Shown piece by piece: positions 16,413-25,914 of a stretch of DNA of 64,000 nt (the stretch's first letter is position 1; the number at the start of each line of letters is the position of its first letter). The translations under genes were made by a program, and so were the position numbers. The notes beneath the pieces were generated by a model that did not search any database, was not told where the DNA came from, and was given only the letters and a program-made list of their open reading frames with translations. This stretch comes from Blautia caecimuris (lineage in GTDB: Bacteria; Bacillota; Clostridia; Lachnospirales; Lachnospiraceae): NCBI RefSeq assembly GCF_024622975.1, contig NZ_JANJZT010000004.1, positions 62,001 to 126,000 on the forward strand, read 5' to 3'.

Positions 16413-18863
16413 ATGAAAAAGTTTTTTCGCAAGTTTGCAGTGCTCCTTCTGGTGTTTGTGCTGGGAGTGGCCGGAACTGCGTTTTTGATGAACAGCCGGT
16501 CAACAGATGACCGTTCCGATATGAATAATCCGGTTCTTCCGGAGGTTATGACTGAGTTCGGAGGAACTCTTTCCAATCTGATGCATGGATACAGACAGCC
16601 CATGCAGGCTGATTTTGTCAGGGAATGCATTACGCCCCTTGATACCACCCGTACGGTATCTCTGGCAGTGGATCCCCATGAATCAGAGGTAAAAAGCCTT
16701 TCCTATGAGATCAGAAGCTCAGACGGAACAAAGGTGATCGAAAACAGAAAGATCAGCGCCCTGGAATCTTCCGGAGACGGGTATCTCAGAACTTCAGTAC
16801 AGATCAGCGCAGGTCTTCTGATGAATCAGGAATATTCCATGCAGATTACCCTGGATACAGATTCAGGCGAGGCTTACTATTATACGAGGGTAGTTTCCAG
16901 GACGGCAACCAATGTTGCGGACTATGTGGCTTTTGCATCATCCTTTGCCCAGAAGTGCATGGATAAGACTACTGCAGATGAACTGGGGACATACCTGGAA
17001 GCAACTGAAACATCAGCCCGCAATTTTGCAGATATTTCCATTACTTCATCCCTGGCAAATGTAAGCTGGGGGAATTTACATCCTCAGATATCCAGAGCAG
17101 GGATTCCGGTGATCAAGGATATTAATGAGACCACTGCCAGTATTTCTCTGGAATATGAGATCATGGCTGCCAATGATGAAGGAAAAGCAGAATATTATAA
17201 TGTGACAGATTTTTACAGAATGCGTTATACGGAAACACGTATTATGCTTCTTGATTTTACAAGATCTGCCCATCAGATCTTTAATCCGGAGCTTTCTGTG
17301 ATCAGCGATAAAGGCCTGCTTCTTGGAGTTGGAGATAAGAATGTCTCCTACATGGCAAACAAAGACGCTTCGGTAGTGGCCTTTGTCCGGGAAGGCGAGC
17401 TGTGGACCTATGCGCCGGAAAGCGGGAAATTTGTGGACGTATTCAGCTTTCGCAGAAATGTTGACAGCGATTCCAGAGATGCAGATATGAACCATGACAT
17501 CAAGCTTCTTGGCATAGAAGAAAACGGCGACGTGGATTTTATGGTTTATGGATATATGAGCCGCGGAAATCATGAAGGATACAGCGGCGTTGGTATTTAT
17601 CATTATAACAGCGACCAGAACATGGTAGAGGAAAAGGTGTTTATACCAGGTACGGAGTCCTATGAATTTCTCAAGGATGATCTGGGAATTCTTTCTTATG
17701 TAAACAAGGATAACCAGCTGTTCCTGGTAATGGCAAAAGATCTTTACCAGATCAATATTGACGAAAGCAGTTATAAGGTGCTGGCAGAGGGGATCAACAG
17801 AGATAATTTTGTGGTTTCCGATACCAATGCCCATGCAGCCTGGATCGTATCCGAGGGAGAAAATGCAGGGCAGATACAGATGATGGATTTTGATTCTCAG
17901 AATGTAAGACTGATCGCACCGGGCCAGGATCAGGAGTTGCGTACCCTGGGATTTATGAACGAAGACCTGATTTACGGGCTTCTCCAGAGCGGAGATATCC
18001 TCACAGACGAAAACGGTCACAGCACAGAAGGGCTGACCTCTTTCCGGATCGAGGACTTTGAGGGCAATTTGAAAAAGGAATATCACCAGGAGGGAATGTA
18101 TATTGTCAATCCTTCTGTGGGTCGGACTCTGATGGAGTTTCAGCTTGCTGCAAAAGGAAAACAGGGATATTCTGTCCAGAAAAAGGACAATATCATGAAC
18201 AATGGAAATAAAACGGCCAAGCTGGTAACCGCAGAGCAGACCAGTTCCGACCGCCAGGGAATTATGACCCGGCTGACCTTTGAGGACAAACCAGAATCAG
18301 ACAAGCCTCTGGTTCTCAGAGCCAAGATGCGCAGTGTGAAAGAGCATATTGTGGAGCTTGAGGTGGAAACACCGGAGGAAGAGTTGTACTATGTATATGG
18401 AAAGGGCGGCCTGGACAGCACCTGGACAGACCCTGCACAGGCAGTAAAGCGCGCAGATTCTCAGATGGGAGTTGTTCTGAACCGGGCCCAGCAGTATGTA
18501 TGGGAGAGGGGAAACCTGAAAACGCAGATTACCCTGAATACAGAGGATATTCCGGAAATTATCCGGACAGGCTCCTGGGATAAAAAGGTTCTTCAGGACG
18601 GAATGGGAGATACCGGAAAAATAATCGACCTTTCCGGCTGCAGTCTGGAAAATGTTCTGTATGAGATCAGCGCCCAGAGAGCTGTGATTGCAGAAACAGG
18701 AGAAAATTCCAGTACAGTGATCGTGGGATACGATGAATATAACACCTGGCTTCTTGATCCGGCTACCGGAGAGGTGAAGCCTTATGGAATGCAGGACAGC
18801 ACAAAGCTGTTCCAAAAGGCAGGAAATATTTTTATTACTTATCTGGAAGCTGTGACCTATTGA
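16413..18863 (+). CDS. Large membrane-anchored extracellular protein, unknown function
   Basis: 816 aa. One N-terminal membrane segment (about residues 7-27, FAVLLLVFVLGVAGTAFL) with positive residues before it predicts a signal anchor and an outside C-terminus. The exterior part shows many short strand-turn repeats (for example ELWTYAPESG, YQINIDESSYKVL), suggesting a beta-propeller-like middle portion, but no named domain is certain. It lies 6 bases after the methyltransferase gene. Similar long surface proteins are common in Lachnospiraceae; no enzymatic motif was seen. Confidence 0.6.
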   Translation: MKKFFRKFAVLLLVFVLGVAGTAFLMNSRSTDDRSDMNNPVLPEVMTEFGGTLSNLMHGYRQPMQADFVRECITPLDTTRTVSLAVDPHESEVKSLSYEIRSSDGTKVIENRKISALESSGDGYLRTSVQISAGLLMNQEYSMQITLDTDSGEAYYYTRVVSRTATNVADYVAFASSFAQKCMDKTTADELGTYLEATETSARNFADISITSSLANVSWGNLHPQISRAGIPVIKDINETTASISLEYEIMAANDEGKAEYYNVTDFYRMRYTETRIMLLDFTRSAHQIFNPELSVISDKGLLLGVGDKNVSYMANKDASVVAFVREGELWTYAPESGKFVDVFSFRRNVDSDSRDADMNHDIKLLGIEENGDVDFMVYGYMSRGNHEGYSGVGIYHYNSDQNMVEEKVFIPGTESYEFLKDDLGILSYVNKDNQLFLVMAKDLYQINIDESSYKVLAEGINRDNFVVSDTNAHAAWIVSEGENAGQIQMMDFDSQNVRLIAPGQDQELRTLGFMNEDLIYGLLQSGDILTDENGHSTEGLTSFRIEDFEGNLKKEYHQEGMYIVNPSVGRTLMEFQLAAKGKQGYSVQKKDNIMNNGNKTAKLVTAEQTSSDRQGIMTRLTFEDKPESDKPLVLRAKMRSVKEHIVELEVETPEEELYYVYGKGGLDSTWTDPAQAVKRADSQMGVVLNRAQQYVWERGNLKTQITLNTEDIPEIIRTGSWDKKVLQDGMGDTGKIIDLSGCSLENVLYEISAQRAVIAETGENSSTVIVGYDEYNTWLLDPATGEVKPYGMQDSTKLFQKAGNIFITYLEAVTY

Positions 18864-18930
18864 CAGGTCATGGCATTCCTGAAAATAAATTAAAAAAGAA
18901 GAGGATTCTTCAGAAACAGGAGGCAGCATT

Positions 18931-20100
18931 ATGCAGAAAGAACTGATGGAAAAATTTGTGGAGGTTTATGGCGAAGGCGGAGAAATCCGTGAGTACTTTG
19001 CGCCGGGAAGAGTAAATCTGATTGGAGAACATACAGATTACAATGGCGGACATGTATTTCCCTGCGCTCTGACTCTGGGTACATATGGACTGGCCCGCAA
19101 AAGAGACGACAGAAAACTGCGTTTTTATTCTGTAAACTTCTCCAAGCTTGGTGTGATCGAATCTTCCCTGGATGACCTGATCCCTTCTGATCAGGCAGGA
19201 TGGACAAACTATCCGAAGGGCGTTATGTGGGCGTTTGAAAAAAGGGGCATTCAGTTGGAGCATGGTGTGGATTTCCTGATCTACGGAAATATTCCAAATG
19301 GTTCCGGACTTTCTTCTTCTGCGTCTCTGGAAGTTCTTACAGGTCTGATGCTGAAGGATATGTTTGGCGTTGAGGAACTTTCCATGCAGGATCTGGCTCT
19401 GATCGGACAGTATTCAGAGAACAATTTCAATGGAATGAACTGTGGTATTATGGATCAGTTTGCAAGCGCCATGGGCAAAAAAGACTGCGCGATCTTCCTT
19501 GATACAAGCACTCTGGAATTTGAATATGCTCCGGTACAGCTGAAAGACGCCAGAATCGTTATTACAAACAGTAAGGTAAAACACAGTCTGGTGGGATCTG
19601 CCTATAATGACAGAAGAAACGAATGTGAGACAGCTCTTGAAGAACTTCAGAAAGAATTGGATATCAGAACTCTGGGGGATCTCAGCGAGGAAGAGTTTGA
19701 AGCTCATAAATCAGCCATCACAAGCGACATCTGCAGAAAACGTGCAAAACATGCAGTTTATGAAAATCAGCGTACAATCAAAGCAGTAAATGCGCTGAAA
19801 GCAGACAATGTGGAAGAGTTCGGAAAACTGATGAATGCTTCTCATGTTTCTCTTCGTGACGATTATGAGGTTTCCTGTGAGGAGATCGATATTCTGGTAG
19901 ACCTGGCATGGCAGATTCCGGGAGTGATCGGTTCCCGTATTACAGGAGGCGGTTTCGGCGGCTGCACAGTAAGTATTGTGAAAAATGACGCAGTGGATCA
20001 TTTTATTGATACCATCGGAAAACAGTACAAAGAAAAAGTAGGACATGAAGCAGAGTTTTATGTAGTAGACATCGGTGACGGAGCTCATGTGATCGCATAA
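18931..20100 (+). CDS. galK: Galactokinase
   Basis: 389 aa, GHMP kinase. Galactokinase signature GRVNLIGEHTDYNGG near residue 28, the ATP-binding loop NIPNGSGLSSSASLEV, and the C-terminal motif RITGGGFGGCTVS. It converts galactose to galactose-1-phosphate as the first Leloir step. AGGAGG precedes the ATG at 18931. galT follows after 18 bp, so the two form an operon. galE and a mutarotase are not in the window. Confidence 0.96.
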   Translation: MQKELMEKFVEVYGEGGEIREYFAPGRVNLIGEHTDYNGGHVFPCALTLGTYGLARKRDDRKLRFYSVNFSKLGVIESSLDDLIPSDQAGWTNYPKGVMWAFEKRGIQLEHGVDFLIYGNIPNGSGLSSSASLEVLTGLMLKDMFGVEELSMQDLALIGQYSENNFNGMNCGIMDQFASAMGKKDCAIFLDTSTLEFEYAPVQLKDARIVITNSKVKHSLVGSAYNDRRNECETALEELQKELDIRTLGDLSEEEFEAHKSAITSDICRKRAKHAVYENQRTIKAVNALKADNVEEFGKLMNASHVSLRDDYEVSCEEIDILVDLAWQIPGVIGSRITGGGFGGCTVSIVKNDAVDHFIDTIGKQYKEKVGHEAEFYVVDIGDGAHVIA

Positions 20101-20118
20101 AATCAGGGGGATAAAAAC

Positions 20119-21609
20119 ATGTTAAGTAAAAGCATCAGAAAACTGGTACAGTATGGAATTGAGACAGGACTGACACCTGAATGTGAAAAAAATTATACAA
20201 TCAATCTCCTCCTGGATGTCTTTCGTGAAGAGGAATATACAGAACCGGAAGAAGTACCGGAAAATGTGAATCTGGAGGAAACTCTGGGAGAGCTTCTGGA
20301 TGAGGCTGTGAAACGTGGACTGATCGAGGATAGTGTTGTATACCGTGATCTTTTTGATACACGCCTTATGAACTGTCTGATGCCAAGACCTGCTCAGGTT
20401 CAGAAAGAATTCTGGGACAGATATCAGAACAGCCCTCAGGAGGCTACGGATTATTTTTACAAATTAAGCCAGGACAGCGATTATATCCGTCGCTATCGTG
20501 TAAAAAAAGACCAGAAATGGACAGTGGAAAGTCCTTATGGAGATATTGATATTACAATCAATCTGTCAAAACCGGAAAAGGATCCAAAGACCATTGCAGC
20601 AGCAAAAAATGCAAAGGCAAGCAGTTACCCCAAATGTCTTCTCTGTCCTGAAAATGAAGGCTACGCAGGCCGTGTGAACCATCCGGCAAGGGAAAACCAC
20701 AGGATCATTCCTATTACAGTAAATGACAGTCCGTGGGGCTTCCAGTATTCACCGTATGTATATTACAATGAGCACTGTATTGTATTTAACAGTCAGCATA
20801 CTCCCATGAAGATCGAGAGAAATACCTTTATCAAGCTTTTTGATTTTGTAAAGCTGTTTCCTCATTATTTCCTGGGCTCCAATGCGGATCTTCCGATCGT
20901 AGGCGGATCTATTTTAACCCATGATCATTTCCAGGGAGGCCATTATACCTTTGCCATGGCAAAAGCCCCCATTGAGAAAAATGTAGTTATTCCGGGATAT
21001 GAAGATGTAGAGGCGGGAATTGTAAAATGGCCGCTGTCTGTTCTTCGAATCCGTCATAAGGATGAAAAACGTCTGATCGATCTTGCTTCTCATATTCTGG
21101 AGGTATGGAGAGGATATACAGATGAGGAAGCCTTTGTGTTTGCGGAAACAGAGGGAGAACCTCATAATACCATTACGCCCATTGCCCGTAAAAGAGATGA
21201 TCTGTTTGAGCTTGATCTGACGCTGAGAAATAATATTACTACAGAGGAAAATCCTCTGGGCGTATATCATCCTCATGCAGAGTACCACCACATCAAAAAA
21301 GAAAATATCGGTCTCATTGAGGTTATGGGCCTTGCAGTACTGCCGGCGCGTCTGAAAGAAGAGCTGGAGCTTCTGGAAGAGTACATTCTGGAAGGAAAAG
21401 ACATTTCCTCCAATGAAAAGATTGAAAAACATGCCTCATGGGTACAGCAGTTCCTTCCAAAATATAAGGATCTGAACAGAGACAATATCCATGAGATCCT
21501 TCAGAAGGAAGTTGGAAATGTGTTTGTTCATGTACTGGAGGATGCCGGTGTTTATAAATGCACAGAGGAAGGCAGATCCGCCTTTATGCGTTTTGTAGAA
21601 AAACTCTGA
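20119..21609 (+). CDS. galT: UDP-glucose--hexose-1-phosphate uridylyltransferase (class 2)
   Basis: 496 aa, the long Firmicute GalT type. Key segments include CLLCPENEGYAGRVNHPARE, a likely metal and nucleotide region, and the GGSILTHDHFQGGHYTFAM segment with its conserved histidines. It exchanges UMP between UDP-glucose and galactose-1-phosphate. A GGGGG-type ribosome site precedes the ATG at 20119. A strong terminator lies 100 bp after the stop. Confidence 0.95.
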   Translation: MLSKSIRKLVQYGIETGLTPECEKNYTINLLLDVFREEEYTEPEEVPENVNLEETLGELLDEAVKRGLIEDSVVYRDLFDTRLMNCLMPRPAQVQKEFWDRYQNSPQEATDYFYKLSQDSDYIRRYRVKKDQKWTVESPYGDIDITINLSKPEKDPKTIAAAKNAKASSYPKCLLCPENEGYAGRVNHPARENHRIIPITVNDSPWGFQYSPYVYYNEHCIVFNSQHTPMKIERNTFIKLFDFVKLFPHYFLGSNADLPIVGGSILTHDHFQGGHYTFAMAKAPIEKNVVIPGYEDVEAGIVKWPLSVLRIRHKDEKRLIDLASHILEVWRGYTDEEAFVFAETEGEPHNTITPIARKRDDLFELDLTLRNNITTEENPLGVYHPHAEYHHIKKENIGLIEVMGLAVLPARLKEELELLEEYILEGKDISSNEKIEKHASWVQQFLPKYKDLNRDNIHEILQKEVGNVFVHVLEDAGVYKCTEEGRSAFMRFVEKL

Positions 21610-21709
21610 TATTTTCTGAGGCAGGAGTTCCGTTCCCGGGAACCGGGCGGATTTCCGTAAAACTCCTGCATTTACACCTTGCAGGAACACAGTGAATGGG
21701 ATATACTAG

Positions 21710-21749
21710 AAAGCGAAACGGATGTTTGTACATCTGCTTCGCTTTTTAT
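21710..21749 (+). terminator. Intrinsic terminator after galT
   Basis: A 16-bp stem (21710-21725 with 21730-21745; one mismatch, one G-T pair), four-base loop and T-run. It ends 40 bp before asnS, separating the two units. Another hairpin, GCAGGAGTT about 21622 with AACTCCTGC about 21661, lies upstream without a T-run. Confidence 0.8.
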
Positions 21750-21787
21750 ATCATGAGTTATCATTAAACAGAGAGAGGAAATAGATT

Positions 21788-23179
21788 ATGAAACTTACAA
21801 CTGTAAAAGAAATTTACACAGACCGGGAAATCTTTCTGGATCAGGAAGTGACCGTAGGCGGCTGGGTGCGCAGCGTCCGTGGCTCCAAGGCATTTGGATT
21901 TATTGTACTTCATGACGGTTCCTGTTTTGATACACTTCAGGTAGTCTATCATGATACCATGGATAATTTTGCGGAGATCAGCAAGCTCAATGTAGGAGCT
22001 GCCATTATTGTAAAGGGAACTCTGGTTGCAACACCGGAGGCTAAACAGCCTTTTGAGATCCAGGCATCAGAAGTACAGGTGGAGGGAGCGTCTGCGCCTG
22101 ATTATCCTCTTCAGAAGAAACGCCACACCATGGAATACCTGAGAACAATGACACATTTAAGACCAAGGACAAATACCTTCCAGGCAGTGTTCCGTGTCCG
22201 TTCTCTCTGTGCATATGCAATCCATAAATTTTTCCAGGAGAGAGGCTTTGTATATGTCCATACACCTCTGATCACAGGAAGCGACTGTGAGGGAGCAGGA
22301 GAAATGTTCCGTGTTACCACTCTGGATCCTCAGAATCCGCCTGTAGATGACAACGGAAAGGTTGATTACACTCAGGATTTCTTTGGAAAAGAAACAAACC
22401 TTACAGTAAGCGGACAGCTGAACGGTGAAACCTATGCTCAGGCATTCCGCAACATTTATACTTTTGGACCTACTTTCCGTGCAGAAAACTCCAACACCAC
22501 CCGTCATGCGGCTGAATTCTGGATGATCGAGCCGGAGTGTGCGTTTGCAGACCTGAATGATAACATGGATCTTGCTGAGGACATGCTGAAATATGTGATC
22601 CGCTATGTGCTGGAGAACGCTCCTCAGGAGATGAACTTCTTTAATTCCTTTGTGGATAAAGGACTTCTGGACCGTCTGAACCATGTGATCGATTCTGAGT
22701 TCGGTCATGTGACTTATACAGAAGCGATTGAGCTTCTGGAAAAGAACAATGACAAATTTGACTACAAGGTATTCTGGGGCTGCGACCTTCAGACAGAGCA
22801 TGAACGCTATCTGACAGAGCAGATCTTTAAGAAGCCTGTATTTGTAACAGATTATCCGAAGGAGATCAAGGCTTTCTACATGAAACAGAATGAGGATGGA
22901 AAAACCGTTGCTGCTATGGACTGCCTTGTTCCGGGAATCGGAGAGATCATTGGCGGAAGCCAGAGAGAGGACGATTACGATAAGCTGAAAGCCCGCATGG
23001 ATGAGCTTGGTCTGAAAGCAGAGGACTATCAGTTCTACATGGATCTGCGTAAATACGGATCTACCCGTCATTCCGGTTTTGGACTGGGATTTGAGCGCTG
23101 CGTTATGTATCTGACAGGAATGGGCAATATCCGCGACGTAATTCCTTTCCCGAGAACAGTAAACAACTGCGATTTATAA
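21788..23179 (+). CDS. asnS: Asparaginyl-tRNA synthetase
   Basis: 463 aa, class IIb synthetase. N-terminal OB-fold anticodon domain (about 1-110, [15 protein letters not shown]), class II motif 2 in [20 protein letters not shown], and motif 3 in [15 protein letters not shown], with the N-terminal half of the catalytic domain lengthened as in AsnS. It charges tRNA-Asn in the cytosol. An AGAGGAAAT site supports the ATG at 21788. No T-box leader is visible in the 178-bp upstream gap. Confidence 0.96.
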   Translation: MKLTTVKEIYTDREIFLDQEVTVGGWVRSVRGSKAFGFIVLHDGSCFDTLQVVYHDTMDNFAEISKLNVGAAIIVKGTLVATPEAKQPFEIQASEVQVEGASAPDYPLQKKRHTMEYLRTMTHLRPRTNTFQAVFRVRSLCAYAIHKFFQERGFVYVHTPLITGSDCEGAGEMFRVTTLDPQNPPVDDNGKVDYTQDFFGKETNLTVSGQLNGETYAQAFRNIYTFGPTFRAENSNTTRHAAEFWMIEPECAFADLNDNMDLAEDMLKYVIRYVLENAPQEMNFFNSFVDKGLLDRLNHVIDSEFGHVTYTEAIELLEKNNDKFDYKVFWGCDLQTEHERYLTEQIFKKPVFVTDYPKEIKAFYMKQNEDGKTVAAMDCLVPGIGEIIGGSQREDDYDKLKARMDELGLKAEDYQFYMDLRKYGSTRHSGFGLGFERCVMYLTGMGNIRDVIPFPRTVNNCDL

Positions 23180-23189
23180 GGAGTCATAA

Positions 23190-24251
23190 ATGATAAGATT
23201 TATTCATCTTGCAGATGTTCATCTGGGGGCGGTTCCCGACAGGGGCTGCCCGTGGAGCCATGAGCGGGAGGAAGAGATCTGGGAAACTTTCCGCCGGGTC
23301 ATTGCGTCTGTACGCAGGGATCCGGTGGATTTGTTATTTATAGCAGGAGATCTTTTTCACCGGCAGCCCCTTCTGAAGGAGCTGAAAGAGGTTAATTATC
23401 TTTTTTCCACCATACCGGAAACCAGAGTGTTCCTGATGGCAGGCAATCATGACTATATGAAGAGAAATTCTTTTTACAGGGGATTTGCATGGGAACCTAA
23501 TGTGACATTTTTCGATAGTGAGAAAATGAGCTGCGCATATATTGAAGAGCTTCAGACTTTTGTTTACGGAATGAGTTATGAGCATCAGGAGATAAAAGAA
23601 CCTCTGTATGACAGCTGGCAGCCGGAGCAGGAACAGGGCTTTCATGTGCTTCTTGCTCACGGCGGCGATGAGAAGCATATTCCCATGGATGCAAAAAAAA
23701 TTCTTTCCTCAGGCTTTACTTATCTGGCTCTTGGGCACATTCATAAGCCTCAGGCAATGGTAAGGGGAAAAGCCCTGTATCCCGGAGCTCTGGAACCCAT
23801 TGACCGAAACGATACAGGAGATCACGGTTATATTGAGGGAAGCTATGACAATGGCAGAATGCGTCTGAAATTTGTTCCTTTTGCATCCAGAAGCTATCAG
23901 AATCTTCTTCTTACCCTGGATGAGACCTCCACTCAGTATTCTCTGGAGGAGATGCTGAAGGGAGAGATCCTGAAACGGGGCGGAAAAAATATTTACAGAC
24001 TGATTCTCAGGGGAAGACGCGCTCCTGAATTTATTCTTCTTACAGAACGGCTGAAAAAGCTGGGAAATATTGTGGAGGTTCTGGATGAATCCAGACCTGC
24101 TTATGATCTGGAAGAGCTGTACAGAAAGTATACAGGAACTCTGATCGGAGACTATATTGGATATTTTATGGGAAGAGAGCTGACTGTGGTGGAGGAAAAG
24201 GCCTTGTATCACGGGCTCCAGGCATTGCTGGAAACCAGCATACTCAATTAA
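23190..24251 (+). CDS. SbcD/YhaO-like DNA repair metallophosphoesterase
   Basis: 353 aa. The metallophosphoesterase metal motifs are in order: DVHLGA, GDLFHR, GNHDY, AHGGDEKH and LGHIHKP. This is the Mre11/SbcD nuclease fold with a short C-terminal capping region. It starts 10 bp after asnS and is 15 bp before its ATPase partner, so the pair acts as an Mre11-Rad50-like unit, probably on DNA ends. Closest described relatives are B. subtilis YhaO/YhaN rather than SbcD/SbcC. Confidence 0.85.
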   Translation: MIRFIHLADVHLGAVPDRGCPWSHEREEEIWETFRRVIASVRRDPVDLLFIAGDLFHRQPLLKELKEVNYLFSTIPETRVFLMAGNHDYMKRNSFYRGFAWEPNVTFFDSEKMSCAYIEELQTFVYGMSYEHQEIKEPLYDSWQPEQEQGFHVLLAHGGDEKHIPMDAKKILSSGFTYLALGHIHKPQAMVRGKALYPGALEPIDRNDTGDHGYIEGSYDNGRMRLKFVPFASRSYQNLLLTLDETSTQYSLEEMLKGEILKRGGKNIYRLILRGRRAPEFILLTERLKKLGNIVEVLDESRPAYDLEELYRKYTGTLIGDYIGYFMGRELTVVEEKALYHGLQALLETSILN

Positions 24252-24266
24252 CGGCGGGAAAGAATT

Positions 24267-25811
24267 ATGATCATAAAACGAATTACAGTCAGGAATTTTG
24301 GAAAGCTTCAGGACAGGACCATGGAGTTTTCAGATGGAATCAATGTGCTGTACGGCGACAACGAAAGCGGAAAGACTACTACGCATACCTTTGTGAGAAG
24401 TATGCTGTATGGAATCCAGAGACAGAGAGGCCGCGCTGCCCGTAAGGATGCTTACAATCTGTATCTGCCCTGGAAAAATTCTGCTGATTATGGTGGAACT
24501 TTGTGGTTTGAAAACGGTGGAAAGAATTTCCGGCTTACGAGAAACTTTTATAAGGAGAACCCTACAACAGAATTTCTCTGTGAGGATGACGGAGAGATCC
24601 TGGATGTGGCCCAGGGAGATCTGGATGCTGTGCTTGGCGGTATCAGTGAGACGGTTTATGAAAACACAGTTTCAGTGGCTCAGCTGAAAAGCACCACAGG
24701 CCCGGAGCTGGTAAGAGAAGTCCAGAACTATATGGCCAGCTATCAGGGAGCAGGGGACAGCTCCGTAGATCTGGGACGGACCATGCAGATGCTGAAAATG
24801 GCCAGAAAAGGCTATCAGGTACAGGCAGAACAGAAAAAAAGAGAAAACCAGAGGGAAAAAGAAAAAATAGCTTCCGGAATGGAATATATCAGAGGCGAGC
24901 TTAAAGAGCTTGAGGAAAAGGAAAACAGGGTTTCCGGACAGGAAAAAAGCTTTTATATAGGCGGCGACGGAAGCGGGATCGGTGATCTGGAAACGGGGAT
25001 CGCAGCGCTTTACAGGAAGCGGAAAATTCTGGAGTTTGTGATAACGACAGCTCTTATATTCGGAATCGGCGGAGCTCTGGCAGTAGCCGGAATCACAAAA
25101 AGCCTGATTACTGCCATGGTCATTGGTGTGATCGGCATTGCGGCAGGAGTCGGCGCCTATCTTGTGAGAATGCGTGTATCTGAGGAAACAGAAAAAAAAG
25201 AATGGCAGAAAAACCGCCTTCTTGCAAGACAGGAGAAGCTTTCCTGGAGCCGGGAAAATATCAGAGAAGCCCGGAAGGAAAAGGAAACGGCCCTGGAAAA
25301 CGCTGCGGCAGAATACAGAGAGGCTGAAGAGTACGTTTATTTTCCTCTTGCAGAAGAAATGGAAATAGAATCTCTGAATCTGGCTATGACAGTGATCGAT
25401 CAGATTTCAAGGGATATTCACCGACAGGTGGGAGGAAAGCTCAGAAGACGGATCTCCGGAATCCTTTCTGAGATCACAGGAGGCAGGTATACGGAAATTC
25501 TTATGGACGCAGATCTCCATATGACAGTAAATACCGGAGAGCGTACCGTGCCTCTGGAAAGCCTCAGCAGAGGAACTGTGGAGCAGATCTACTTTTCCCT
25601 GAGAATGGCGGCAGGAGAGCTTCTGTGCGGCAGAGAGCAGCTTCCCGTGTTTCTGGATGAGGTATTTGGCATGTATGATGAGGAACGCCTTACCTCTGTG
25701 CTGAAATGGCTGGCAAAAGAGAAACGTCAGGTGATCATCTGCAGCTGCAGGCAGAGAGAAATGGAAATTCTGGAAAAGAATGGAATTGCCTATAATAAAA
25801 TAGCGCTGTAA
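24267..25811 (+). CDS. YhaN/SbcC-like AAA ATPase with central membrane hairpin
   Basis: 514 aa. Rad50-type split ATPase: Walker A YGDNESGKTTTHTF near residue 34, a signature-like ESLSRGTVEQIYFSLR near 430, and Walker B VFLDEVFGMYDEERL near 465. Between them are two short charged coiled-coil stretches interrupted by two hydrophobic helices (about 251-302, ending GVGAYLV), which would anchor the arms in the membrane. It is about half the length of B. subtilis YhaN. It partners the nuclease encoded 15 bp upstream. Confidence 0.8.
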   Translation: MIIKRITVRNFGKLQDRTMEFSDGINVLYGDNESGKTTTHTFVRSMLYGIQRQRGRAARKDAYNLYLPWKNSADYGGTLWFENGGKNFRLTRNFYKENPTTEFLCEDDGEILDVAQGDLDAVLGGISETVYENTVSVAQLKSTTGPELVREVQNYMASYQGAGDSSVDLGRTMQMLKMARKGYQVQAEQKKRENQREKEKIASGMEYIRGELKELEEKENRVSGQEKSFYIGGDGSGIGDLETGIAALYRKRKILEFVITTALIFGIGGALAVAGITKSLITAMVIGVIGIAAGVGAYLVRMRVSEETEKKEWQKNRLLARQEKLSWSRENIREARKEKETALENAAAEYREAEEYVYFPLAEEMEIESLNLAMTVIDQISRDIHRQVGGKLRRRISGILSEITGGRYTEILMDADLHMTVNTGERTVPLESLSRGTVEQIYFSLRMAAGELLCGREQLPVFLDEVFGMYDEERLTSVLKWLAKEKRQVIICSCRQREMEILEKNGIAYNKIAL

Positions 25812-25822
25812 ATGAATACGGG

Positions 25823-25866
25823 AAAAGCCCTCTGGCAGTCACAGGACTGTGCAGGGGGCTTTTCTG
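25823..25866. terminator. Bidirectional intrinsic terminator
   Basis: AAAAGCCC at 25823-25830 pairs with GGGCTTTT ending at about 25863, extended inward through CAGTC/GACTG. It lies between the convergent YhaN-like and prs genes. Confidence 0.75.
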
Positions 25867-25914
25867 CGGTGTCAGTTTATTGCTTTCAGGCGCCTGATGT
25901 GAGCCTTCTGAAAA

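Noticed and set aside
17076-18086. 336-codon minus-strand open frame
   Set aside because: It lies wholly antisense to the 816-residue surface-protein gene, has no ribosome site and its product is Cys/His/Ile-rich without domain pattern.
21610-21787. T-box riboswitch before asnS
   Set aside because: The gap is only 178 bp, lacks the T-box sequence and is largely occupied by the galT terminator.
22157-23071. 304-codon minus-strand open frame over asnS
   Set aside because: Shadow of asnS; no start context.
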